From JALYUA01 sp038229875 (lineage in GTDB: Bacteria > Acidobacteriota > Thermoanaerobaculia > UBA5066 > Gp7-AA6): a DNA stretch of 7,949 nt. Shown here piece after piece: positions 1 through 6,277 of this stretch. A program made the translations under genes and the position numbers. Below the pieces are notes generated by a model. That model did no database searches, had not been told where the DNA came from, and saw nothing but the letters and a program-made list of their open reading frames with translations. The number at the start of each line of letters is the position of its first letter. The stretch's first letter is position 1. The DNA is taken from contig JBBROA010000154.1 in NCBI GenBank assembly GCA_038229875.1, positions 1-7,949 on the forward strand. The letters are read 5' to 3'.

Positions 1-1467
1 CGAGATCGATCCCCACCCGTTCGCGATCCGGGCCAGCTCTTCGCGGTTCGCGCTGTAGGAGCCGCCGATTCGAATGTCATGGCTTCCGCCCAGGATGTTC
101 GCCAGGTAACTCGTGGTCAGCTTGTACTCATCCCGGAAGAAGTCGTCGTTGTTGATGGCGAGGGAGGCACCGCCGGTCTGCTGACCGGTCAGCGGGTCCG
201 TGAACAGGCCAACCGCGGCGGGGTTTGCCGCGTTAAAGGCGGGTTGGTATCCGAACGCCAGAATCGGTGCCGCACCGTTATGGTTTTCATTGTGGTTGTA
301 CTTGGCCTCGAGGTTGAATCTCGAGTTCACCGTCCAGAACCAGGAGGCGACGCCGATCCGGTCGATTTCCTTCGGGTTATCGCCGGTCGTGGCCGCACCC
401 TGCGTCCCGATGTCCGTGTTCGTCTGCTTGACGCCCCGGTACCGGAACGAGGCTTCCAACAACTGATTGGACAAGGGAGTCGCCGTCAACTTTGCGAAAT
501 ACTCGTTGATGTCGAGATCGGAATTCGGGAGCGAATTGGGAGCGCCTCCGACGTTGAAATTGTTGAACCGTTCTTTCTCCGCCTGGCGATAGAAGTTCGC
601 CGAGCCGTAGAAGAAGATACGGTCGGGGAAGATGGGACCGCCGATGCTCGCGCCGGGGCGAACCCGGTTCACGACGCTCGTATTGTTTGGGTCCTTGCTT
701 TTCGCGCCGAGACTCGAGGGCTCGTATTCGAGCCTCGCCTCTCCGTGAAAGGCGTTCGTGCCCGACTTCGTCACGCCGTTGACGATGAATCCTCCCGTGC
801 GGCCGTACTCCGGCGAGACGCCCGCCCGGGTGATGTTGACTTCCTGGATATCGAGCTCCGCGAAGTCCTGAAAGAGGTCGGCGAAGAAAGGATTCGTGAC
901 GTTGACGCCGTCGTAAAGGAACTGGTTGTCCTGACGTCCCCCTCCGGCGTTGAAACCGGGATTGGTATTCGAGATCGCGACCCCGCTGTCCGCGACTCCG
1001 GGAGCGAGCTCCATCGTTCCTGCGAAGGTGCGGGCGAGGGGAAGCTTTTCAATCGCGGCCCGGTCGGTCACGGTGGAGACGGTCGTGGATTTCGTATCGA
1101 CGACCGGTGTCGCCGCGGTGACCGTGACCTCCGCGGTCGCGGTGGCGCGCAGCGAAGCGCGGACCTGCGTCTCCTTCTGGATGGAGACCACGACGTCCTG
1201 GTCGAAAGCGCCCATGCCGGAAAGCTCCGCCTTCAGGCGATAGGTGCCCGGGAGAAGGCCGGAGAATTGAAACGAGCCATCGCCCTGGCTCGTCGCCGTC
1301 CGGCCGAGAGGCATGTTCGGGCTGCTGATGGTGACGGTCACCCCCGGTAGAGGACCTCCCTGGCCGTCGCGAACGGTCCCCGAGATAGAACCCGTCGTCT
1401 GGGCGAAAGCGAGCGGGACCACGAGCGCGAAACACGCGACCGCAATCCACAGTGGTCGAAACCGCAT
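1..1467 (-). CDS. TonB-dependent receptor, Oar-like, N-terminal part (C-terminus off the left edge)
   Basis: Outer-membrane receptor of the TonB-dependent class; 489 residues are visible and the frame is open to the window edge, so most of the beta-barrel is missing. Residues 1-22 are a signal peptide (RFR n-region, hydrophobic core, AFA cleavage site before QTTGSISG). Residues about 25-108 are a carboxypeptidase-regulatory-like beta-sandwich (GSISGTVRDGQGGPLPGVTV, then GTYRLKAELSG). An EVTVTA stretch at 113-118 leads into the plug, about 125-240, with the typical segments FNAGGGRQDNQFLYDGVNVT, ITRAGVSPEYGRTGG and GVTKSGTNAFHG. Barrel strands rich in aromatic and Asn residues follow. This architecture is known from Oar-type proteins, many of them in Acidobacteriota; the substrate cannot be told and is often oligosaccharide, peptide or protein in this group. 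The ATG at 1465-1467 is fixed by the signal peptide and an AGAAGGAG site 8 nt upstream. It lies 91 nt downstream of lysA, so co-transcription is possible but not shown. Confidence 0.93.
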   Translation of the reverse strand, partial: MRFRPLWIAVACFALVVPLAFAQTTGSISGTVRDGQGGPLPGVTVTISSPNMPLGRTATSQGDGSFQFSGLLPGTYRLKAELSGMGAFDQDVVVSIQKETQVRASLRATATAEVTVTAATPVVDTKSTTVSTVTDRAAIEKLPLARTFAGTMELAPGVADSGVAISNTNPGFNAGGGRQDNQFLYDGVNVTNPFFADLFQDFAELDIQEVNITRAGVSPEYGRTGGFIVNGVTKSGTNAFHGEARLEYEPSSLGAKSKDPNNTSVVNRVRPGASIGGPIFPDRIFFYGSANFYRQAEKERFNNFNVGGAPNSLPNSDLDINEYFAKLTATPLSNQLLEASFRYRGVKQTNTDIGTQGAATTGDNPKEIDRIGVASWFWTVNSRFNLEAKYNHNENHNGAAPILAFGYQPAFNAANPAAVGLFTDPLTGQQTGGASLAINNDDFFRDEYKLTTSYLANILGGSHDIRIGGSYSANREELARIANGWGSIS

Positions 1468-1475
1468 AAGCCTGA

Positions 1476-1483
1476 CTCCTTCT
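1476..1483 (-). promoter_or_regulatory. Strong ribosome binding site of the TonB-dependent receptor
   Basis: AGAAGGAG on the minus strand, 8 nt before the ATG at 1467. It confirms the start that gives an intact signal peptide. Confidence 0.85.
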
Positions 1484-1490
1484 AAATGGG

Positions 1491-1503
1491 GCGGGGCGCC
1501 CGC
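1491..1503. repeat. Small GC-rich inverted repeat between lysA and the receptor gene
   Basis: GCGGG and CCCGC arms (5 bp) around a GCG loop, in the 91-nt gap between lysA and the receptor gene. No T-tract follows on the minus strand, so it is not a clear intrinsic terminator. It could be a chance palindrome in GC-rich DNA. Confidence 0.25.
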
Positions 1504-1558
1504 AAACGAGAATTTCGAATCACGAGGACACGCGGAAGCATGAGTAAACACGCCGATT

Positions 1559-2803
1559 TTACTCTCGTTCCAAACGGACGAGGTCCTCGAAAGTTTCACG
1601 ACGCCGTACGATCTCGAATCCATTCGATTGGACGAGGACCTCGGCGGCGCGGTTCCGAAAATTGTAGTTGGAGGACATCGCGGACCCGTAGGCGCCGGAG
1701 TCGAGGATCGCCAGGAAGTCGCCCTCCTCCGGCGCGGCAAGAGTCCGGTCCCGGGCGAAGAAGTCGCTCGACTCACAGATCGGCCCGACAACATCGGCGA
1801 CGATGGGAGGTCCCGTGGGCGATGCCACCGGTTCAATCGGATGGATCGCTCCGTAGAGCGGCGGCCGCAGCAGGTCGTTCATCCCCGCATCGACTATGAC
1901 GAATTCTTTTCCACCGTTCGTCTTTCGGTAGAGAACCCGGGTCACCAGCGCCCCGGCCGCCCCGACGATCGCGCGGCCCGGTTCGATCAGGATCCTGAGC
2001 GGGAGCCCCTCCAGAGGCGCCATCACGGCCCGGGCGTACTCCTCGGGCGACAGGGCGGGCGATTCGCTTTCACCGATCCCGATCCCACCCCCGACGTCGA
2101 GCGTCTCGAGCGCAAAGCCTCTCTGGAGAAGCTGCGAAGCGACCAGGGCGAGCTCCCGGGCGGTCTCCGCGAGCGGGCGCGGGTCGCCGATCTGACTTCC
2201 GATGTGGGCCTGAATGCCCGTCATGCGCACGTGGGTGAGCCGGCGGGCATCTTCGTAGACCTCGAGCGCCCGGCCTATGTCGATTCCGAACTTGTTGTGC
2301 TTCAAACCGGTCGAGATGTAAGGGTGGGACTTCGGGTCGATGTCGGGATTCACGCGAAGCGCCACTCGGGCCGTCGTGTCGAGTGCCGCCGCGGCCGCGT
2401 CGATCTTTTCAATTTCCCGCGGCGACTCGGCGTTGAACGCGAGGATCTGGAGCTGGACGCCGAACGTGATTTCCTGATCCGTTTTACCGACACCCGAGAA
2501 GACGATGCGGTCCGGCGGGATCCCGGATTCCACGGCGGCCCGCAGCTCGCCCCCCGAAACGACGTCGGCCCCCGCGCCGAGCGCCGCCAGCGCGCGCAGA
2601 ACCGCCAGGTTGGAGTTGGCTTTGGTTGCGTAGCAGACGAGATGGGGAACCGCCGAGAGCGCCCGGTCGAAACGCAGGTAGTTCTCTTCCACGAGAGCGC
2701 GGCTGTAGACATAAACCGGCGTCCCGACGCCCTCGGCGATGGACGCGAGCGGGACTCCGTCGCAGGTCAGGTTGCCGGCGTCGTTGCGAAAGAATCCAGC
2801 CAC
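1559..2803 (-). CDS. lysA: Diaminopimelate decarboxylase
   Basis: PLP enzyme that decarboxylates meso-diaminopimelate to L-lysine, the last step of lysine synthesis, in the cytosol. The 414 residues match the usual length. The N-terminal alanine-racemase-like barrel carries the PLP lysine K61 in CYATKANSN, HIGSQ at 200-204, the glycine loop DVGGGIGIG at 236-244 and the phosphate-binding EPGR at 274-277. The C-terminal beta domain has MNDLLRPPLYGA at 308-319, the CESSD motif with C343 (supplied to the partner subunit's active site in the dimer) and the Y372 region AYGSAMSSNYN. All key residues are present, so it should be active. The start is GTG: an in-frame TGA lies 15 codons upstream and no ATG, other GTG or TTG occurs between, which leaves this codon (or an unlikely CTG). 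No Shine-Dalgarno sequence precedes it. It starts 100 nt after the ABC permease gene ends. No other lysine-pathway gene is in view. Confidence 0.97.
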   Translation of the reverse strand: MAGFFRNDAGNLTCDGVPLASIAEGVGTPVYVYSRALVEENYLRFDRALSAVPHLVCYATKANSNLAVLRALAALGAGADVVSGGELRAAVESGIPPDRIVFSGVGKTDQEITFGVQLQILAFNAESPREIEKIDAAAAALDTTARVALRVNPDIDPKSHPYISTGLKHNKFGIDIGRALEVYEDARRLTHVRMTGIQAHIGSQIGDPRPLAETARELALVASQLLQRGFALETLDVGGGIGIGESESPALSPEEYARAVMAPLEGLPLRILIEPGRAIVGAAGALVTRVLYRKTNGGKEFVIVDAGMNDLLRPPLYGAIHPIEPVASPTGPPIVADVVGPICESSDFFARDRTLAAPEEGDFLAILDSGAYGSAMSSNYNFRNRAAEVLVQSNGFEIVRRRETFEDLVRLERE

Positions 2804-2811
2804 GGCCGGCG

Positions 2812-2841
2812 ACGATAGCAGAGGGAAACCGCGCAGATCAG
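2812..2841 (-). promoter_or_regulatory. Possible weak promoter of lysA with the -10 close to the start codon
   Basis: On the minus strand a CTGATC (3 of 6 to the -35 consensus) lies 18 nt upstream of TATCGT, a TAnnnT-type -10. The -10 ends 8 nt before the GTG start, so transcription would begin at or next to the start codon. This fits the missing Shine-Dalgarno site but both boxes are weak matches. Confidence 0.3.
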
Positions 2842-2903
2842 GCGATCAACGAAAGGAGTCGGGAAGAGGGCGGAAGTCCGGCCTGTAGTAACGATTCCAC
2901 TTT

Positions 2904-2921
2904 CTAGGGCTGTGGCCCCAG
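2904..2921 (-). terminator. Hairpin over the permease stop codon, possible terminator
   Basis: On the minus strand CTGGGGC and GCCCTAG form a 7-bp stem (one G-U pair) around a CACA loop, with the TAG stop codon inside the second arm. The next bases are AAAG, not a T-run, so it is at best a partial or Rho-assisted end of the ABC operon. Confidence 0.25.
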
Positions 2922-4811
2922 CACGGTTGTCCGCCGGCCCGTCGTGGGATCGAAGCGGACGAGCGAGATTCGAGCGTCTTCTGTCGAAAGGAACAGCCGG
3001 CTCGCCTCGGTTCCGGGAAGGATGGAGGTCTGGAGTGTCCACGGATCGACAACCGGCATCAAGCCGTTTGCGACTCGCCTCGAGGTGCCGGCGTTCGTGT
3101 CGACTAAATAAAGCGCGGGCGCGGTCCGGCCTGAACCGAGCGGCGAAAAGAGCGAGACCGTCAGCACCCCGGCGGCGATCTCACGTCCCGGCCTCAGCGC
3201 GCCTCGCTCCGGAAGGACGATTCTTCTTTCGCTCGCGCCGCCCGTCGAAAAGATCTCGAGCGCCCCCGACCCGGCGGAATTCAGCGCGAGGACAGGGCGG
3301 CCGTCTGAGAGGAAGAAAGGCCAGGACGCCACCGGAGAGGGGCTTTCCCGGAGCGTCGCGAGTCGCGCCGCGGTGCGGCCGTCGCGCAGTGTGATCCGCA
3401 AGCCCGCCTTTTCGCGGACGACGATCCTCTCACCCGCCGCTCCCACCTGGACGAACACCGGACCTCTCAACGTTTCGGACGTCCCCGTCACGGTCACCTT
3501 CCTGGTCGAAATGCGAAACTCCAGGATCTCGAGCTGGACGTCGGGCGTGCCCTGGCGCCCCGGGTTTTGGCGCAGAACCCGGACCACGTCCGGCGCCGCA
3601 AAAAACGGTGTCGCAGGATAACGCCGGTCGGAGACGCGCGCGGATCCCCGGGAACGACCGGTTGACAGTTCCGTGACTGAGAGGATGCCGTTTTCCAACG
3701 CGGCGATCTGATCCCCTTGGGGAGAGAGAACGAGTGAGGAGGGCTGTCGGGAAAAGTCGATGCGCGTCTCGACGGGGCGAGCGTTCGCGGCGTCGAGCCG
3801 CAGCGTCTTTACCGTCCAGGGTCCCACCTGCGAAGGCGCCTCGACCCAGGCCGCGGTCCGTCCATCCCCTGAGATGGCGGTCCGCCAGCTTTCGTTCGAG
3901 ATCCGCTCGAATCGGCCGGTCATGGAGTCGTAGAGGTAGTTTGCCTCGAGACCGCGTGTCCGCCCCGAGAGGACAACCCAGCCCTGCGTCCCGAGAGACC
4001 GCGCGTAGAGGTCCTTCACAGATGCGGGCGGAGCGGCGAGGACCCAGGCTGACCAGGCCGCGCAGGCCACAGTCGAGACTCCGAGGATCAGCCAGAGGCT
4101 CGTCGAGAGAGCCCGGTGCGCCTCGCGGAGGTCCGTTCTTCCTTTCGCCGTCGCGCGATGAGCCGCGATCAGCAGGGCGGCGAGCAGAAGCGGCGCGAGA
4201 ACGACCACCAGGAGCCAGTAGATTGTTCCGGGGACCACCGCAAACCTCTGCAGCCTCATTCCCATGCTCCAGAACGCGAGCGCGACCAGGGCGAGAACCA
4301 GGACGTCGGCGGCGAGAAGGGGAGAGCGCGACCGGATCGCGATCCCCGCTGCGTTTGAAAGAAGAAGCACCAGCAGGAAGAATCCGAGTCCGATGGCGCA
4401 GGAGGCGGCCGGCCCGGTCGGAAAGAGGTCACCGAGCGGAGACAGGCTGCGATTCACGATCATCGACGGGGCGAGCGCGATCGCGAGGGCCGCGATCACG
4501 AGCAGCATCGCCGCCGAGAGCTTGCCGGCCCAGAGCGCCCCGGCGGAGACGGGCCGGGAGAAGAAAAAGCCGATGCGGCGGGTCGCGATCTCTCCGGAAA
4601 GGACACTCGATCCGAGCGCTATGGCAAGACCTCCCGCCACTGTCGCGGCGAGGATCACGGCGGCGAACCCCCGGGATTCGCCAGCGCCTGCGCCACGGAG
4701 ACGCGCGACAATCGGAATAGCGAGAGGGAAGAGACCGGCCGCCGCCGCGGCGAAGAGCACGAATCTCTTTTCAGAGAGCTCCCGACGTGTGACCGCGAGA
4801 AATCCACTCAT
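2904..4811 (-). CDS. ABC-2 type permease fused to a C-terminal beta-propeller-like domain
   Basis: Membrane subunit of an ABC-2 exporter, 635 residues. The N-terminal ~260 residues hold seven hydrophobic segments at about 17-38, 49-71, 93-118, 136-159, 164-185, 191-217 and 236-260. The start MSGFLAVTRRELSEKR is typical of ABC-2 permeases. Arg/Lys-rich loops lie at 72-92, 160-163 and 219-233, which puts the N-terminus in the cytoplasm and the segment after helix 7 outside. Residues about 265-635 are soluble and show recurring propeller-like units: LYDSMTGR then ISGDGRTAAWVE (293-324), LSPQGDQIAALENG then ELSTGR (362-386), FLSDGRPVLAL then LEIFSTGG (500-525), ALYLVDTNAGTSRRV (566-580) and ISLVRFDPTTGRRTTVL (615-631). 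The ATG overlaps the ATPase stop as ATGA and has a near-perfect AAGGAGG 6 nt upstream, so the open frame further upstream, opposite to no homology and inside the ATPase gene, is not coding. The transported substrate is unknown. The fusion is unusual; ABC-2 permeases normally end after the membrane part. Confidence 0.9.
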   Translation of the reverse strand: MSGFLAVTRRELSEKRFVLFAAAAAGLFPLAIPIVARLRGAGAGESRGFAAVILAATVAGGLAIALGSSVLSGEIATRRIGFFFSRPVSAGALWAGKLSAAMLLVIAALAIALAPSMIVNRSLSPLGDLFPTGPAASCAIGLGFFLLVLLLSNAAGIAIRSRSPLLAADVLVLALVALAFWSMGMRLQRFAVVPGTIYWLLVVVLAPLLLAALLIAAHRATAKGRTDLREAHRALSTSLWLILGVSTVACAAWSAWVLAAPPASVKDLYARSLGTQGWVVLSGRTRGLEANYLYDSMTGRFERISNESWRTAISGDGRTAAWVEAPSQVGPWTVKTLRLDAANARPVETRIDFSRQPSSLVLSPQGDQIAALENGILSVTELSTGRSRGSARVSDRRYPATPFFAAPDVVRVLRQNPGRQGTPDVQLEILEFRISTRKVTVTGTSETLRGPVFVQVGAAGERIVVREKAGLRITLRDGRTAARLATLRESPSPVASWPFFLSDGRPVLALNSAGSGALEIFSTGGASERRIVLPERGALRPGREIAAGVLTVSLFSPLGSGRTAPALYLVDTNAGTSRRVANGLMPVVDPWTLQTSILPGTEASRLFLSTEDARISLVRFDPTTGRRTTVLGPQP

Positions 4812-5788
4812 GCCGCGCCTCCTTTTTGAGCGGTCGGCTGGAGTGGCTCCCCGGCGACGGCGACGAAGATCTCCTCGAGCGAAAGCGCCGAGGCTTCTGC
4901 GCCCTCGACCCCATCCATCTGCCGGAACCGCTCGAACGCCGCGTCGTCCCAGTTCGAAACGACCGCGTCTATTCCCCAGCCCCGGACCTGAACGCGCGTC
5001 GCGTCGAAGGCGTCGAGCTCGTTTCCGAAGTCCTTGCGCGTTTCCGTCATTCGGTTGGCGTACCGGATCCGGCGGAACCTCGCCTTCAAAATATCGACGT
5101 CCTCGTCGAGGATCAGCTGGCCGGTCTTGAGCACCCCGACGCGGGTCGCAATCCCTTCGATCGCGGCGAGGTCGTGGGTAGTGATGAGCGCGGTCGTGCC
5201 CCGGTCCGCGAGGTCTCCCAGAAACTCGTCCCAGAACGCCCGGCGGGCGACCACGTCGAGCCCCAGAGTCGGGTCGTCCAGCACGAGGAGCTCGGGCGAA
5301 AAGGCCAGCGCCATGGCCAGGAGCACCTGGCCCTTCTGGCCCTTCGACAGGCGGCCGAAGGGCACGTGCGGCGGCACGCCGAAGCGATCCAGCCTGCGCT
5401 CTACCGAGCCCGAGTCCCATCGAGGATAGAGCCGCCGGCAGAATTGCGCGATTTCGAAGGCCGTCATGGCAGGCGGCGCGTCCGGTTCCTCCGGCACGAC
5501 GCCGACCCGGGCGAGCGCGCGCGTACGCGTCGTCCAGGAGTTGCCCCCGAAGAGACGGGCTTCTCCGGAGGCGGGTCTCTGTTGTCCGAGGAGGCATCGC
5601 ACGAGCGACGATTTCCCGGCTCCGTTTCTCCCGAGAAGCGCGTAGACCTCACCGGGCGCGACCGCGAAAGAGACGTCCTGGCAGGCAATCGCGCGCCCGT
5701 ACCGGACCGTGATGGCACGGGCCTCAATCGGAACGGCCGAAGTGCGCGCCGCCGGGCTCAAGTTCGAGGGGGCGGTCGCGATGCTCAT
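4808..5788 (-). CDS. ABC transporter ATP-binding protein (YtrB-like, ABC-2 partner)
   Basis: Cytoplasmic ATPase that should drive the permease encoded next. 326 residues. Walker A GRNGAGKS is at 53-60, the signature LSKGQ at 147-151, Walker B LLVLD at 167-171, D-loop GLD at 176-178 and the H-loop histidine H205 in TTHD. Two positions differ from the textbook: the Q-loop reads VPEEP with E100 where Gln is usual, and D172 replaces the catalytic Glu after Walker B (LDDPTLGLD). Glu in the Q-loop and LSKGQ are known in the YtrB-like group paired with GntR repressors. A ~90-residue C-terminal extension after the nucleotide-binding core (about 235-326) is common in ABC-2 ATPases. The ATG at 5788 overlaps the gntR stop (ATGA) and has AAAAGGAG 7 nt upstream. 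Its own stop overlaps the permease start. Substrate unknown. Confidence 0.95.
   Translation of the reverse strand: MSIATAPSNLSPAARTSAVPIEARAITVRYGRAIACQDVSFAVAPGEVYALLGRNGAGKSSLVRCLLGQQRPASGEARLFGGNSWTTRTRALARVGVVPEEPDAPPAMTAFEIAQFCRRLYPRWDSGSVERRLDRFGVPPHVPFGRLSKGQKGQVLLAMALAFSPELLVLDDPTLGLDVVARRAFWDEFLGDLADRGTTALITTHDLAAIEGIATRVGVLKTGQLILDEDVDILKARFRRIRYANRMTETRKDFGNELDAFDATRVQVRGWGIDAVVSNWDDAAFERFRQMDGVEGAEASALSLEEIFVAVAGEPLQPTAQKGGAA
4818..4824 (-). promoter_or_regulatory. Ribosome binding site that fixes the permease start
   Basis: AAGGAGG on the minus strand, inside the last codons of the ATPase gene and 6 nt before the permease ATG at 4811. It decides for the ATGA-overlap start against the much longer open frame that runs back to about 5597 across the ATPase gene. 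Confidence 0.85.
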
Positions 5789-6186
5789 CGTCGGTCTCCT
5801 TTTCCATTTCCGAGACGGCGAAACGCCGACGCCAGCTCCCGGGCGGCTTCCTCGGCTCCGCCCCCGAGGGACGCCGCGAGCGCCGCGTAGGCAGCCGCCG
5901 CCTCCCGGAGCACCCGCTCCCGTTCTGCGCGCGCCACTGTGGGGGGGACTTCCGCCACGAACGTCCCCTCGCCGCGGCGGACGGCAAGAAGGCCCGCGTC
6001 GGCGAGGCGCTGATACGCCTTGGCGACAGTCGCCGGATTCACCCGCAGGTCGCGAGCGAGGTCGCGCACGGACGGCACCGGACCACCCGCAGGCAGGACC
6101 GCGCTGGCCACGAGCCGGCGCACGCCCTGCTCGATCTGGCTCCAGATCGGGGTCGGAGAGGCGAAATCGACGTGAAGAGCACGCAT
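5785..6186 (-). CDS. GntR-family transcriptional repressor, YtrA-like
   Basis: DNA-binding regulator of 133 residues, expected to repress its own operon. Residues about 10-78 are a GntR winged helix-turn-helix: PTPIWSQIEQGVRRLV, then PVPSVRDLARDLRVNPATVA (recognition region, about 36-55), AYQRLADAGLL and the wing RRGEGTFVAE. The remaining ~55 residues are Ala/Glu/Arg-rich and helical, too short for a FadR or UTRA effector domain; this short tail is the mark of the YtrA subfamily, which is usually encoded beside ABC transporter genes. The start at 6186 is chosen because the family similarity begins there and because an operator-like palindrome lies directly upstream; longer frames would translate through it. 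The gene has no Shine-Dalgarno sequence. Its stop overlaps the ATPase ATG. The inducing signal is unknown; for relatives, cell-wall-active compounds have been reported. Confidence 0.93.
   Translation of the reverse strand: MRALHVDFASPTPIWSQIEQGVRRLVASAVLPAGGPVPSVRDLARDLRVNPATVAKAYQRLADAGLLAVRRGEGTFVAEVPPTVARAERERVLREAAAAYAALAASLGGGAEEAARELASAFRRLGNGKGDRR
5796..5803 (-). promoter_or_regulatory. Ribosome binding site of the ABC ATPase gene
   Basis: AAAAGGAG on the minus strand within the last codons of gntR, 7 nt before the ATG at 5788. It supports the ATGA-overlap start and translation of the ATPase from the gntR transcript. Confidence 0.8.
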
Positions 6187-6189
6187 CTG

Positions 6190-6209
6190 TGTATCACAGT
6201 TGTAATACA
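6190..6209. promoter_or_regulatory. Palindromic operator, probable GntR/YtrA binding site
   Basis: Minus strand reads TGTATTACAACTGTGATACA, an imperfect inverted repeat of half-sites TGTATYACA and TGTRATACA around a 2-nt centre; 16 of 20 positions are symmetric. It lies 3 nt upstream of the gntR ATG and covers the likely -10. Length, position and the TGTAT...ATACA form fit operators of the YtrA subfamily, so autorepression is inferred. Binding by this protein is not shown by the sequence alone. Confidence 0.75.
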
Positions 6210-6228
6210 GCGATGCGCGACGTGTCAA
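6202..6228 (-). promoter_or_regulatory. Promoter of the gntR-ABC operon
   Basis: Perfect -35 TTGACA (6223-6228) on the minus strand. The best -10 is TATTAC (6202-6207, 4 of 6) with a short 15-nt spacer. The -10 sits inside the palindrome at 6190-6209, so a bound repressor would block RNA polymerase. The leader would be only about 8-10 nt with no Shine-Dalgarno site. The spacer is shorter than ideal, so the exact -10 is uncertain. Confidence 0.6.
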
Positions 6229-6249
6229 GGACTCTTCGAGCGCCCCGCG

Positions 6250-6266
6250 GCGACCCATCCGGTCGC
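6250..6266 (-). terminator. Hairpin just after the MFS gene, possible terminator
   Basis: Perfect 6-bp stem GCGACC/GGTCGC with a 5-nt loop, 11 nt downstream of the MFS stop codon on the minus strand and before the gntR promoter. No T-run follows, so it is not a standard intrinsic terminator; position is the main argument. Confidence 0.3.
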
Positions 6267-6277
6267 ACCGACAGCCG

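Noticed and set aside
79..1350. Plus-strand open frame of 423 codons opposite the receptor gene
   Set aside because: The minus-strand frame encodes a receptor with signal peptide, plug and strong ribosome binding site; the plus frame has Arg/Val/Glu-rich sequence without homology.
1468..1558. Separate promoter for the TonB-dependent receptor
   Set aside because: No convincing pair of -35 and -10 boxes was found in the gap; transcription may come from lysA or from a non-standard promoter.
1628..2818. Long plus-strand open frame (396 codons) opposite lysA
   Set aside because: It mirrors the codons of a clearly functional lysA, is very rich in Arg, Gly and Asp, and resembles no protein family. 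This is a usual shadow in GC-rich DNA.
3734..4720. Plus-strand open frame opposite the permease
   Set aside because: Extreme Arg/Ser/Pro content, no family resemblance, opposite a permease with good helices and start signals.
4812..5597. N-terminal extension of the permease to 897 residues
   Set aside because: This stretch lies inside the ATPase gene in another frame and is Arg/Gly/Pro-rich. The ATG at 4811 with AAGGAGG and the ATGA overlap is far better supported.
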